21,136 nucleotides of DNA from positions 1 to 21,136 of the IMG/VR virus record IMGVR_UViG_3300031646_000022; one strand, given 5' to 3'. Positions within the stretch are counted from its first letter, which is position 1, and every line of letters starts with the position of its first letter. The notes below the pieces were generated by a model, which made no database searches, had not been told where the DNA came from, and saw only the letters and a list, made by a program, of their open reading frames with translations. The translations under genes and the position numbers were made by a program. Source of the stretch: a virus. This document shows positions 1-6,107 of the stretch, piece after piece.

Positions 1-245
1 GTGCCACCGTCAGGTGTCGCTGTTTCACCTATTTCCATCGCGAATGTCGCCTGAAGCCTTTTGTTACCATGGGTTTAACGGTGTCGCTATCAGGTGGCTG
101 CAAAGCAATGTTGGCGGATAGAATCCACCCGACTTTTCGACGAAAAATCGCAGATGTGCGGCGAAATATCCCCTAAGTTCTTGAGTAATAAGTAGATACT
201 TTATTTTCACGGTGCATAGAAGATGCCGTCGAAATTTCGGTGAGA
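1..245. other. Non-coding left end, small repeats only
   Basis: No open frame here has a convincing start or matches a protein pattern; the stretch lies downstream of the primase-helicase stop. It holds two copies of GGTGTCGCT (13-21 and 80-88), two copies of TCAGGTG (10-16 and 90-96), a near-palindrome centred at position 140 (130-150, arms CGACTTTTCG / CGAAAAATCG with one mismatch) and a perfect 10-bp palindrome CGAAATTTCG (230-239) about 6 bp beyond the primase stop. The 180-210 stretch is AT-rich. No clear terminator with a T-run is visible. It could be an end-of-operon or control region; function unknown. Confidence 0.5.
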
Positions 246-2303
246 TTAGAATCGCTCCTCGTCCGGTTCAAGTGCTGTCAGCGTGGTCTCGGCAAGACAG
301 ACCCGGTCAGACGCATCCTTGCGGAACAGGTCCATCCGCCGCACGATGCGTGCAATGGATTGAGGGTTCGCTTCCAGCTCGCTCGCAAGCTGAGGTATCG
401 TCATCGGCGTATGCGACACCAGCGACTTGACCCTCTGCCATATCGGTAGCGTGGTTGCGAGGTCGGCGCTACCAGCTAGGTCGAATGTGTCAACGGTGGT
501 GGTTGTGCCGGCGAAGTCCAACTTAATGCCTCGGGTCGAGAGTCGCTGGCCGGTGTTCGACTTGCGGTGGGAGAGGGCTAGCTCGACGGTTGATGAATCG
601 GCCCCCTCATTGTCATTCCGTCGCACATGCCAGACGCTCCGAGCGCCGTTGTTATAGAAGGCCGACCCGAACACCGTCTTGTCAGAGTTGTCGCCTCCCT
701 TGGTCTGGTGGGCAAGACTGAGCGACCCCACGTTCAGGGTCCGCAGCGAACGGAAGAAGCCCGCCGCCACTTCCGCCGATTCTGGCGGCCCATTGAGCGC
801 GAACGCAATCGAGTCCACCACGCAGAATCGACACCCGTATTCGAGCATCCATTTTTGCAGACGCCCCACCTCCGTGACGAGCGGCTGGCTACACCGTACG
901 TAGTGCAACCCCTGCGGCATCGCGGCCCCAAAAAGACGTTGGAGTCTGGCCCGGTGCGCCTCTGGCTCGAATTCAAAATCAATGAAGATCGTCGGTACTT
1001 GACGGGCAATCGTGCCAGCGAGATACAGCGCGAGGTACGACTTCGCCGCACCCCCGTCACCAAACAGGATCGTGGGGTGGTCCTTCAGAATCGGCAGGCC
1101 GGCAATCGTCCAGGCCGGGTCGTCCGTGGGGAGGTCGTAGTCTGCGAGCGGTTGGATCTCGCTCGACCCCTCGGCCTCGGCACGGCTCACGAGGACCGAC
1201 AGGCGTTCCAAGGCCGATAGCCAATCCCACTTCGGCTCGCCCGACCGTGCGGCGAGCCCCTTGGCGAGTCCAGCCCGTGTCCGGGCGGCACTCAGATTGG
1301 TGGCGGTCCACAGTAGCGTGCCGTCAACGGTGCGGGCGTGCGGAAGGGCAGACGTGGTATTGACCGTCAGTTCACACTTCAGGTCGTCTCGGTCACGGTG
1401 GAGATGCGACACCAGAAACGTCACCCCCAGCGTGGGGTAGTCCAGGGAATACGCATCCTCACCCAAGCGGCTGAACACCTGTTCGGCCGTCAGTATATCG
1501 ACCGCCTCAATGGTCGTGGCGGTCACCGCCTCAGGGTCCGGTGGGTCAGCCGCGAGTGCCCGCAGCGCATCGACAGTGCCCCCGGCGGCAAACCAGTCGC
1601 TGGCATCGCCGTGAGCCGGCAGTCCGGGCAGCGGCACAACCGTGGCTGTCAGTCCCGCAGCGGTCAGCTGCTCCCGCACACTGTCAGCGTGCTTGCGTCC
1701 TGGCGTATCATTATCGGGAATGATGTAGGCCCGTGCCGGCCGTAGGTCGAGCAGTGCGGCGGTTTCCTCGGCCCTCCACTTGGACGCACCGCCCAGGTTG
1801 CACGTCGCGACGAGACCGTGGTCGAAGAGACAATCTACGTCCTTCTCACCTTCACAAATAAACACCTCGGTCTGGCCCACCAGCTCAGGCCAGCGATACG
1901 GCACACGGCGACCGGAGGTCTTCCAGACCCAGCCCTCTGGGGTCGGGTGCCGCTGCCGGAACTGCTTGCCTGCCCCCTTGACGACTTCGTGGAGCAGTGT
2001 CCCGTCGAGGTCGTGATAAGTGTAGGTCACAGCCTCCGTACTGGACCCAGCGGTCAGTCTCGGGGTGGGGAGGGCCACAGGCACCGGGTCATCATCGTAG
2101 AGGTCAGACAGGCTGAGTCCGAGTGTGAGGAGGATGTCATCGAGCGCACATCCCGCGTGACAATGCACGAGAGCGCGTCCGTCGTCACCTTCGGAAATAC
2201 TCAGGCTGGAGACGCGGTCCTCGTGGACGGGGCAGCGGGCACTGTGGCCGGACCCGGTGGAGCGCACCGCCTCGAAACGAGAGAGCAGATCAGCGAATGT
2301 CAT
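246..2303 (-). CDS. Bifunctional DNA primase-helicase (zinc finger, TOPRIM, RepA/RecA-like ATPase)
   Basis: A 685-residue protein that should synthesise primers and unwind DNA at the phage fork. A primase-type zinc finger is seen near the N-terminus (C24, H27, C48, C52). A TOPRIM domain follows (about 145-240) with the FICEGEKD motif carrying the catalytic Glu (E151) and the IPDNDT Asp pair (D197, D199). A RecA/RepA-type ATPase follows at about 395-600, with Walker A GDGGAAKS (415-422), Walker B VVDS (495-498) and an AHQTKG motif (531-536). The last 70 residues look like a winged-helix (IPQLASELEANPQSIARIVRRM). The ATG is preceded by GTGGGGAT as ribosome binding site. It is the last gene of the leftward operon and sits directly behind an iteron-like array. 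The ATPase resembles RepA/AAA_25 helicases more than T7 gp4. Domain assignments come from motif reading; the zinc finger has one His and three Cys. Confidence 0.93.
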   Translation of the reverse strand: MTFADLLSRFEAVRSTGSGHSARCPVHEDRVSSLSISEGDDGRALVHCHAGCALDDILLTLGLSLSDLYDDDPVPVALPTPRLTAGSSTEAVTYTYHDLDGTLLHEVVKGAGKQFRQRHPTPEGWVWKTSGRRVPYRWPELVGQTEVFICEGEKDVDCLFDHGLVATCNLGGASKWRAEETAALLDLRPARAYIIPDNDTPGRKHADSVREQLTAAGLTATVVPLPGLPAHGDASDWFAAGGTVDALRALAADPPDPEAVTATTIEAVDILTAEQVFSRLGEDAYSLDYPTLGVTFLVSHLHRDRDDLKCELTVNTTSALPHARTVDGTLLWTATNLSAARTRAGLAKGLAARSGEPKWDWLSALERLSVLVSRAEAEGSSEIQPLADYDLPTDDPAWTIAGLPILKDHPTILFGDGGAAKSYLALYLAGTIARQVPTIFIDFEFEPEAHRARLQRLFGAAMPQGLHYVRCSQPLVTEVGRLQKWMLEYGCRFCVVDSIAFALNGPPESAEVAAGFFRSLRTLNVGSLSLAHQTKGGDNSDKTVFGSAFYNNGARSVWHVRRNDNEGADSSTVELALSHRKSNTGQRLSTRGIKLDFAGTTTTVDTFDLAGSADLATTLPIWQRVKSLVSHTPMTIPQLASELEANPQSIARIVRRMDLFRKDASDRVCLAETTLTALEPDEERF

Positions 2304-2316
2304 ATATCCCCACTGC

Positions 2317-2377
2317 GCGTGTTTTAGCGTGTTTTAGCGTGTTTTAGCGTGTGTTTTAGCGTGTTTTAGCGTGTTTA
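2317..2377. repeat. Iteron-like array, 6 copies of GCGTGTTTTA (10 bp)
   Basis: Six head-to-tail copies of GCGTGTTTTA start at 2317, 2327, 2337, 2347, 2359 and 2369. Copy 4 carries two extra bases (GT) and copy 6 lacks one T. The period is close to one DNA helical turn, so all copies face the same side of the helix. The array lies 14 bp upstream of the primase-helicase start, in the only real gap of the leftward replication operon. Such iterons are known as binding sites for replication initiators or as autoregulatory operators; assigning this array as the phage origin is inference. Confidence 0.75.
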
Positions 2378-2400
2378 GGACGATGCGGACGATGCGGACG
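2378..2400. repeat. Tandem 9-bp repeat GGACGATGC, 2.5 copies
   Basis: GGACGATGC occurs at 2378-2386 and 2387-2395, followed by GGACG. It abuts the GCGTGTTTTA array and together they fill most of the 119-bp gap between the coiled-coil protein gene and the primase gene. The GC-rich 9-mers next to T-rich 10-mers resemble a composite origin (binding sites plus an easily melted element). Function unproven. Confidence 0.6.
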
Positions 2401-2422
2401 CAGTCAAACAGGTGTTTTTGCG

Positions 2423-3127
2423 TCATGTCGAAACAAGTGTGGTGGTGTGCTTGAGCGCCACGCCCGGCACATCCAAATCATCTTTGAGGGCGCGGGCGAG
2501 GGCGTTGAGGTCAGGACTCGATACCGTCAGGAGACTCAGCGTGGCCTGCGGCGAGGGTTTGCAGACCGTTGTGAGCCAATACCAAGGCGTCAGGGTCTCG
2601 ACGCTGCTCCGATTGATGAGAATCTGCGCGGCCACACTCAGCACGAGAGCTTCCATATCCTCTACCGTGCCGCTGTAGGTGGATCGCTGATGCATTCCCG
2701 GCGTCAGCGGCGGCGGCGAGGGCGGCGTGGGGACGAGTGCTTCCCCGTCGAGCATCCGGTCGGTCTCGGCCGCAAGCCGCCGGGTCTCCAGGTATTTGGT
2801 GGCCTGGGTGTAGGCCAGGATCTTGCTCATGACCTGTTTCTCCACCTCCTTGATGGGGTCCACCAGCGCGTGTTCCTGCTGGTCGAGGGTCTTCTTGGCG
2901 TGCGCGAGCGGTTGCTTGGCGTCCTTGTAGATGCCGACCAGAAACTTCCGCAGCTTCTGGAGCTTCTGGAGATAGTCTGATGCGGAGACCGATTGCGCCG
3001 ACGAGGTCACCACCACCGCATCCGAGAGCAGCAGGAGGTCGCGGGCTTGTCGCTCAATCCCCGGACGTTGGCGTAGGTCCATCGTCAGGGTCTGAGGGGC
3101 TGGCGGGGTCGAGGTGATCTGTGGCAT
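2423..3127 (-). CDS. Coiled-coil phage protein of the recombination cluster (DUF1351-like)
   Basis: A 234-residue protein whose exact role I cannot name. Residues 24-127 are largely helical and charged (DYLQKLQKLRKFLVGIYKDAKQPL through DPIKEVEKQVMSKILAYTQATKYLETRR), the pattern of a family found next to exonuclease/annealing genes in many phages, often called DUF1351-like. A Pro-rich linker (132-143) separates this from a C-terminal part (150-230). The ATG at 3127 is chosen over an upstream frame opening at 3217 because AGGAGA lies 7 bp before it. The first 74 bp overlap the 3' end of the nuclease gene, so the two are probably translated together and may act together in recombination or DNA end processing. 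Family match is from memory of its pattern and is moderate. Confidence 0.8.
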   Translation of the reverse strand: MPQITSTPPAPQTLTMDLRQRPGIERQARDLLLLSDAVVVTSSAQSVSASDYLQKLQKLRKFLVGIYKDAKQPLAHAKKTLDQQEHALVDPIKEVEKQVMSKILAYTQATKYLETRRLAAETDRMLDGEALVPTPPSPPPLTPGMHQRSTYSGTVEDMEALVLSVAAQILINRSSVETLTPWYWLTTVCKPSPQATLSLLTVSSPDLNALARALKDDLDVPGVALKHTTTLVST

Positions 3128-3698
3128 CGGGTGTCTCCTGGGATGGGGCGCACATCTTGAGCGCCAGGGTGTAATCGTACGGACTGGCAAACTCGACGCT
3201 CTGGGCCATGCGTCCATTGGCTCTCAGATAGAGGACGATACGGCGGCGTTTGCGCGGTGGCAGATCGTCATGGAGCAGGTCGTAGAGCGCCAACTGCACG
3301 GAGTGCCACGAGGCCCGACCCCCACTCTTCAGGTCAAGGACCATCGGTTGCCCGTCGTGGAACGTCCCGACCCTGTCGGCCGTCCCCGCCGTGCCGTACT
3401 TCGCGGAATACCGTGGTGTCTCGATGGAGGTCCAGATCGGCTGGATGGCATCGCACCATTTGATGTACGAGGTGAGATAGCCGCCGTGCTCCCCCCTGGC
3501 GAACGCCGATACGTCCAGGCCGTGGTCTCGGTCGGCGCACGCTTGATGGATGGCGGTGCCGCGTGCTGCGCTCTCGGGTGAGTAGAATTTCGCTGCTGAG
3601 CCGAGCAGGCCCGCGTCCGTGATGCGCTGGGTGACGGAGGGAATGATGCGGCCCTCGACGGTGTAGCGGTGCGTGACGGGATCGAATTGAACAGTCAT
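3054..3698 (-). CDS. PD-(D/E)XK nuclease, RecB/Cas4-like exonuclease
   Basis: A 214-residue nuclease expected to process DNA ends during phage recombination or replication. The RecB-nuclease motif series is complete: a His in ARGTAIH (H51), E93 in the SIETPRYSAKYGTAGTADRV block with D108, the catalytic D122-x-K124 in VLDLKSGG, and the QxxxY motif (Q135, Y139 in SVQLALYDLL). The iron-sulphur cysteines of true Cas4 are absent, so it is closer to PDDEXK_1-type phage exonucleases. The start at 3698 is set by GGAGGG 6 bp upstream; the open frame continues to 3911 but that part overlaps the next gene and has no family pattern. A poorly conserved acidic/Pro-rich tail covers residues 185-214. Confidence 0.9.
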   Translation of the reverse strand: MTVQFDPVTHRYTVEGRIIPSVTQRITDAGLLGSAAKFYSPESAARGTAIHQACADRDHGLDVSAFARGEHGGYLTSYIKWCDAIQPIWTSIETPRYSAKYGTAGTADRVGTFHDGQPMVLDLKSGGRASWHSVQLALYDLLHDDLPPRKRRRIVLYLRANGRMAQSVEFASPYDYTLALKMCAPSQETPDATDHLDPASPSDPDDGPTPTSGD

Positions 3699-3708
3699 GC
3701 AGCCCTCC

Positions 3709-4002
3709 TCACTTGATGAATTGCACCCGCACCTCGGCAATGGCCCCTTCGGCGTCGAGACGCACCTCGACCGGATACACGCCATCGCCATGCCCGGTAG
3801 ACACCACGCATCCGAGTGGGTGTTCCTTGGCGATATCGGCATCGCCCAGCCAATCAATGAAGCCGCCCCACGGACCAGCCGGTGACCCCTCCGCGTACCC
3901 GCTGGGGTCATACCTCAGATAGCACGGGTCGCCAATCCAACAGAGTCCGGCGTCGATCCCAATCTTGCCAATCTCGGTCCATGTCTCAGTCGGTGTCGTC
4001 AT
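3709..4002 (-). CDS. Small conserved phage protein with GDPCY and GDGxYPV motifs
   Basis: A 97-residue protein of unknown function. Two short motifs stand out: IDAGLCWIGDPCYL (16-29) and STGHGDGVYPVEVRLD (68-83), ending in a beta-strand-like VRVQFIK. The paired 'GDPCY ... GDGxYPV' arrangement recurs in small phage and bacterial proteins (DUF4241-like in my recollection) without a known activity. Cys21, Cys27 and Cys65 could form a metal site, but this is a guess. The start codon lies directly after a hairpin with a trailing U-run, so its expression may be attenuated relative to the SSB-like gene upstream. The ribosome binding site is weak (GGGGG four bases before ATG). Confidence 0.75.
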   Translation of the reverse strand: MTTPTETWTEIGKIGIDAGLCWIGDPCYLRYDPSGYAEGSPAGPWGGFIDWLGDADIAKEHPLGCVVSTGHGDGVYPVEVRLDAEGAIAEVRVQFIK

Positions 4003-4020
4003 GTGGCCCCCAAAGGAAAA

Positions 4021-4050
4021 GGACCGACCCTGATCGCGCAGGGCCGGTCC
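4021..4050 (-). terminator. Hairpin with U-rich tail, minus-strand terminator or attenuator
   Basis: Arms 4021-4032 and 4039-4050 form a 12-bp stem with a 6-base loop. In minus-strand RNA all 12 positions pair (one is G-U), while in plus-strand RNA the same position is an A-C mismatch. The minus-strand RNA continues with UUUUCCUUU. It lies 12 bp after the SSB-like stop and 18 bp before the next start codon, so it probably reduces read-through from the first gene into the rest of the leftward operon. Confidence 0.7.
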
Positions 4051-4061
4051 AGGGTTAAGCG

Positions 4062-4418
4062 CTAGAACGGAATCTCGTCCACGGACGTGGGCTTCTTTCT
4101 CTTGGCCGGGATGGCCCGAAGGCGCACGCCCCCGACGACTTTTCCGCCAAATTCGACGGACTCGTCGTCAAAGACCACAATGCTCTTCCCACCCCAGTCG
4201 TTCACCTCGGCCGTGCCGAAGGCGGCGACCGCACGCCGGATATTGGTCGCGTTCATGATCAACGGCTTGAGATCCGAGAGATATAGAATCCACTTAGTCT
4301 CCGATCCACCGTCTGAAGAGTTGATCTCCTCCTCGGCGCACTTGATGACTTTATGGACCTCACCCTCGGCGGTGACGGATTCACGTTTGAGATACTTTCC
4401 GGTGCTGATGACGGGCAT
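4062..4418 (-). CDS. SSB-like phage protein with DEIPF C-terminal tip
   Basis: A 118-residue protein, first in the leftward operon. The core TKWILYLSDLKPLIMNATNIRRAVAAFGTAEVNDWGGKSIVVFDD (41-85) followed by GKVVGGVRLRAIP matches a widespread phage family whose members sit among replication genes and are thought to have an OB-like fold. The tail is basic then acidic and ends in VDEIPF, like the DDDIPF tip by which bacterial SSB binds partner proteins. This makes a single-stranded DNA binding role plausible but not shown. The ATG has a strong AAGGAGG site 7 bp upstream and follows a roughly 38-base leader from the leftward promoter, fitting high early expression. Confidence 0.82.
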   Translation of the reverse strand: MPVISTGKYLKRESVTAEGEVHKVIKCAEEEINSSDGGSETKWILYLSDLKPLIMNATNIRRAVAAFGTAEVNDWGGKSIVVFDDESVEFGGKVVGGVRLRAIPAKRKKPTSVDEIPF

Positions 4419-4440
4419 GTGTGTCCTCCTTGAAATGGAT

Positions 4441-4455
4441 GTGAACGGGTGAACG
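4441..4455. promoter_or_regulatory. Direct repeat GTGAACG at leftward transcription start
   Basis: GTGAACG occurs at 4441-4447 and 4449-4455, 8 bp apart. The pair begins just downstream of the predicted leftward start point (about 4456), a position where a bound protein would block the promoter. It may be a second operator type or a leader element; unproven. Confidence 0.35.
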
Positions 4456-4462
4456 AGTCACG

Positions 4463-4491
4463 ATGGTACACGCTCACTAGCCACAGGTCAA
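4463..4491 (-). promoter_or_regulatory. Sigma70-type leftward early promoter
   Basis: Read on the minus strand: -35 TTGACC (4491-4486), a 17-bp spacer, and -10 TACCAT (4468-4463). Start of transcription is expected near 4456, giving a leader of about 38 bases to the SSB-like gene. The -35 matches 5 of 6 consensus bases and the spacer is ideal. It drives the replication operon. Confidence 0.7.
4471..4482. promoter_or_regulatory. Operator-like repeat copy 1 (CGCTCACTAGCC)
   Basis: First of two 12-bp repeats (second CGCTCATCAGCC at 4500-4511) that differ only by a swapped CT/TC pair and begin 29 bp apart, close to three helical turns. This copy lies wholly inside the spacer of the leftward promoter. 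Likely binding site for the adjacent HTH protein (4533-4742). Confidence 0.5.
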
Positions 4492-4499
4492 TACTTATC

Positions 4500-4511
4500 C
4501 GCTCATCAGCC
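4500..4511. promoter_or_regulatory. Operator-like repeat copy 2 (CGCTCATCAGCC)
   Basis: Second copy of the 12-bp repeat. It ends 9 bp before the rightward -10 box (4521-4526), in the region between its -10 and -35, so binding here could control the repressor's own promoter. See copy 1 at 4471-4482. Confidence 0.5.
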
Positions 4512-4520
4512 GAATTGGTG

Positions 4521-4526
4521 TATACT
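4521..4526 (+). promoter_or_regulatory. Rightward -10 box TATACT, leaderless repressor transcript
   Basis: TATACT ends 6 bp before the ATG at 4533, so transcription would start at or next to the start codon. No ribosome binding site precedes that ATG, which fits a leaderless mRNA (as known for lambda cI from PRM). No good -35 is present at 17 bp (TTATCC at 4495-4500 is 20 bp away), so the promoter may be weak or need activation. Confidence 0.6.
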
Positions 4527-4532
4527 CTCACC

Positions 4533-4742
4533 ATGACTACCCTGAAGATCGTCAACCCGGCTGACCGTCTGGAGGCGCTGGTGAGCAAGCACCGGAACCA
4601 GACTCGGGCCTCCCTGGCGCTCCAGGTCAGCGAGAGTTACTTTTCTGACCTGATCCGGGGTCGCCGGGCCTGCTCTGACCGGATTCTGAAAAAGCTCAAA
4701 CTCCGGCGGGTCATCGTGGACGCCCCACGGAGATCACGATGA
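4533..4742 (+). CDS. Cro/CI-family HTH transcriptional regulator
   Basis: A 69-residue DNA-binding protein. Residues 23-58 (QTRASLALQVSESYFSDLIR then GRRACSDRILKKLKL) follow the Cro/C1-type helix-turn-helix pattern, including the 'S.SYFSDLIRGRR' recognition helix region. There is no oligomerisation or protease domain, so it is Cro-sized. The ATG at 4533 is preferred over an upstream in-frame one at 4449, because the -10 box TATACT and the operator-like repeats lie between them. It is divergent to the replication operon and probably controls both directions through the repeats at 4471 and 4500. The stop overlaps the next start (ATGA). Confidence 0.88.
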   Translation: MTTLKIVNPADRLEALVSKHRNQTRASLALQVSESYFSDLIRGRRACSDRILKKLKLRRVIVDAPRRSR

Positions 4743-4933
4743 GCACGGACAGACTGGACGCCTACCGCGCACTGCTCGCAACGGGGCCACCCAACGACGG
4801 CCACCGCTGGGGATCGACGCTGACACAGCAGGGTGACCCTGACCGTATAGCGACGGTCTGGTCACGTCTCACACGAGCGTATATCGCCCACTGTATGCTC
4901 AGCCAGGACGCTGGACGCGAGGGTGAGAGCTGA
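4739..4933 (+). CDS. Small hypothetical protein of rightward operon
   Basis: A 64-residue protein I do not recognise. It is soluble, mildly charged, with DPDRIATVWSRLTRAYIAHCML forming a probable amphipathic helix in the second half. Its ATG overlaps the repressor stop by four bases (ATGA) with GGAG 7 bp upstream, and its own TGA overlaps the next ATG by one base, so it is translated as part of the chain. The tight spacing on both sides supports it as a real gene. Confidence 0.65.
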   Translation: MSTDRLDAYRALLATGPPNDGHRWGSTLTQQGDPDRIATVWSRLTRAYIAHCMLSQDAGREGES

Positions 4934-5295
4934 TGGCACGTCGGAAGACCGTGAAACCATCTGCACCCCCCAAGGTCTCCCCCAAAGCGCGGCTCATCCT
5001 AGCGACCACCGTCCGCCAGTTTTACGAGGCAAATGTCATCCGCGCCACCCAGGGTCACTGCTCGACTCGGGATGGTCATCGCTTTGCCGTCGATGCGTCG
5101 GGCCGTGCTGTCTTGTCAGGCACAGCGGCCGATCCGGTTGAATGGCTGACCGAGATCGAACACCGCATTGTCGCCTGCGCTGATAGGGAGGAACGGTCGG
5201 CCCGGTTTATCCCTGATCACACACGCATCTGCCGTGAAAACGGCAAGCTCTCCTGGGACGGCGCGAGCGCGTATCGGCCGATAAAAAAGAGGTAA
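4933..5295 (+). CDS. Hypothetical basic protein
   Basis: A 120-residue protein with no family I can name. It begins with a basic, Pro-containing leader (MARRKTVKPSAPPKVSPKAR), then a mixed alpha/beta region (FYEANVIRATQGHCSTRDGHRFAVDASGRAVLSGTA) and a helical part (DPVEWLTEIEHRIVACADREERSARF), ending in RPIKKR. The high basic content would allow nucleic acid contact. A GAGGGTGAGAG site lies within the end of the preceding gene, which overlaps by one base; the PP-loop gene begins 2 bp later. Confidence 0.7.
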   Translation: MARRKTVKPSAPPKVSPKARLILATTVRQFYEANVIRATQGHCSTRDGHRFAVDASGRAVLSGTAADPVEWLTEIEHRIVACADREERSARFIPDHTRICRENGKLSWDGASAYRPIKKR

Positions 5296-5297
5296 CG

Positions 5298-6107
5298 ATG
5301 CGAATCATCTCCTACGGCGGCGGCGTGCAATCCACGGCTCTCTGTGTCCTTGCCGTGCAGGGCAAGATCGGACACATCGACGCGGCCTTGTTCTCCAACG
5401 TGGGTGACGATTCTGAGCATCCGGCGACCATCACCTACGTCCGAGAGGTCATGATCCCGTGGTGTGCGGAGCGAGGACTGCCCGTCCATGAGCTACACCG
5501 CGTGAAACGGAACGGCGACACCGAGACACTCTTGCAGCGACTCCTGAAGCCCGGGTCGCGCTCATTGCCGATCCCCGTGCGGATGCCCGACACTGGCGCT
5601 CCAGGGACGCGGAACTGCACGGCCGATTTCAAGATCAAGGTCGTCACGAAATGGCTCAAAGCGCATGGAGCCACCACGGACGCCCCCGCCGATGTCTGTA
5701 TCGGGTTCAGCACCGATGAAGCGCACCGGGCGAACAATCGCAGCCCCAGTCCCTACGAGATCCCGGTATATCCGTTGCTCGACTCACGGCTATCGCGCAC
5801 GGACTGCAAGAACGTCATCAGCCGTGCGGGGTTGCCAGTCCCCCCAAAAAGCGCCTGTTTCTTTTGCCCGTTCCATCGTCCGGCGATGTGGTCGAAGATG
5901 CGCCGAGACGAGCCGGCGCTGTTTTGGAAATCTGCCGATCTAGAGCAGACCTTGCTTGCGCGACGTGAAATGCTTGGCAAAGACCCGGTCTACCTGACAC
6001 GGTTTGGGAAACCGCTCGCAGAGGCCATTGCCGAGCGTCAAACTGATCTCCCTGGGCTGCTCGACCCCGACACGGATTCGTGCGACGAGGGGTACTGCTG
6101 GACGTGA
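5298..6107 (+). CDS. PAPS reductase-like PP-loop ATP-hydrolase family protein
   Basis: A 269-residue member of the adenine-nucleotide alpha hydrolase (PP-loop) group related to PAPS reductase and common in phages. The PP-loop is SYGGGVQSTA (5-14). RNCTADFKIKVV (106-117) matches the conserved phage 'R-C-T-x-x-FKI' block, and GFSTDEAHR (136-144) the substrate-side block. C107, C170, C187 and C190 (CFFCPFHR) suggest a metal or thiolate site. It lacks the C-terminal redox motif of true assimilatory reductase, so sulphate reduction is unlikely; transfer or activation chemistry on nucleotide, RNA or DNA is more likely but unknown. GAGGT precedes the ATG. The stop overlaps a GTG start of a small membrane protein. 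Confidence 0.88.
   Translation: MRIISYGGGVQSTALCVLAVQGKIGHIDAALFSNVGDDSEHPATITYVREVMIPWCAERGLPVHELHRVKRNGDTETLLQRLLKPGSRSLPIPVRMPDTGAPGTRNCTADFKIKVVTKWLKAHGATTDAPADVCIGFSTDEAHRANNRSPSPYEIPVYPLLDSRLSRTDCKNVISRAGLPVPPKSACFFCPFHRPAMWSKMRRDEPALFWKSADLEQTLLARREMLGKDPVYLTRFGKPLAEAIAERQTDLPGLLDPDTDSCDEGYCWT

Noticed and set aside
130-150. Rho-independent terminator at the near-palindrome
   Set aside because: The centre leaves only a one-base loop and no T-run follows on either strand.
627-1220. 197-residue plus-strand open frame opposite the primase-helicase
   Set aside because: Antisense shadow of a gene with complete zinc, TOPRIM and Walker motifs; Arg/Pro-rich translation without family pattern or ribosome binding site.
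1818-2327. 169-residue plus-strand open frame reaching into the iteron array
   Set aside because: Shadow of the primase N-terminus; no ribosome binding site and no recognisable domain.
2317-2377. CRISPR array
   Set aside because: Units are 10 bp and directly adjacent, with no spacers; iteron-like instead.
2447-2980. 177-residue plus-strand open frame opposite the coiled-coil protein
   Set aside because: Antisense to a gene with good start and family-like pattern; composition is that of a GC-rich shadow.
3699-3911. N-terminal extension of the RecB-like nuclease
   Set aside because: Overlaps the 97-residue gene, carries no conserved motif, and a strong GGAGGG site marks the start at 3698.
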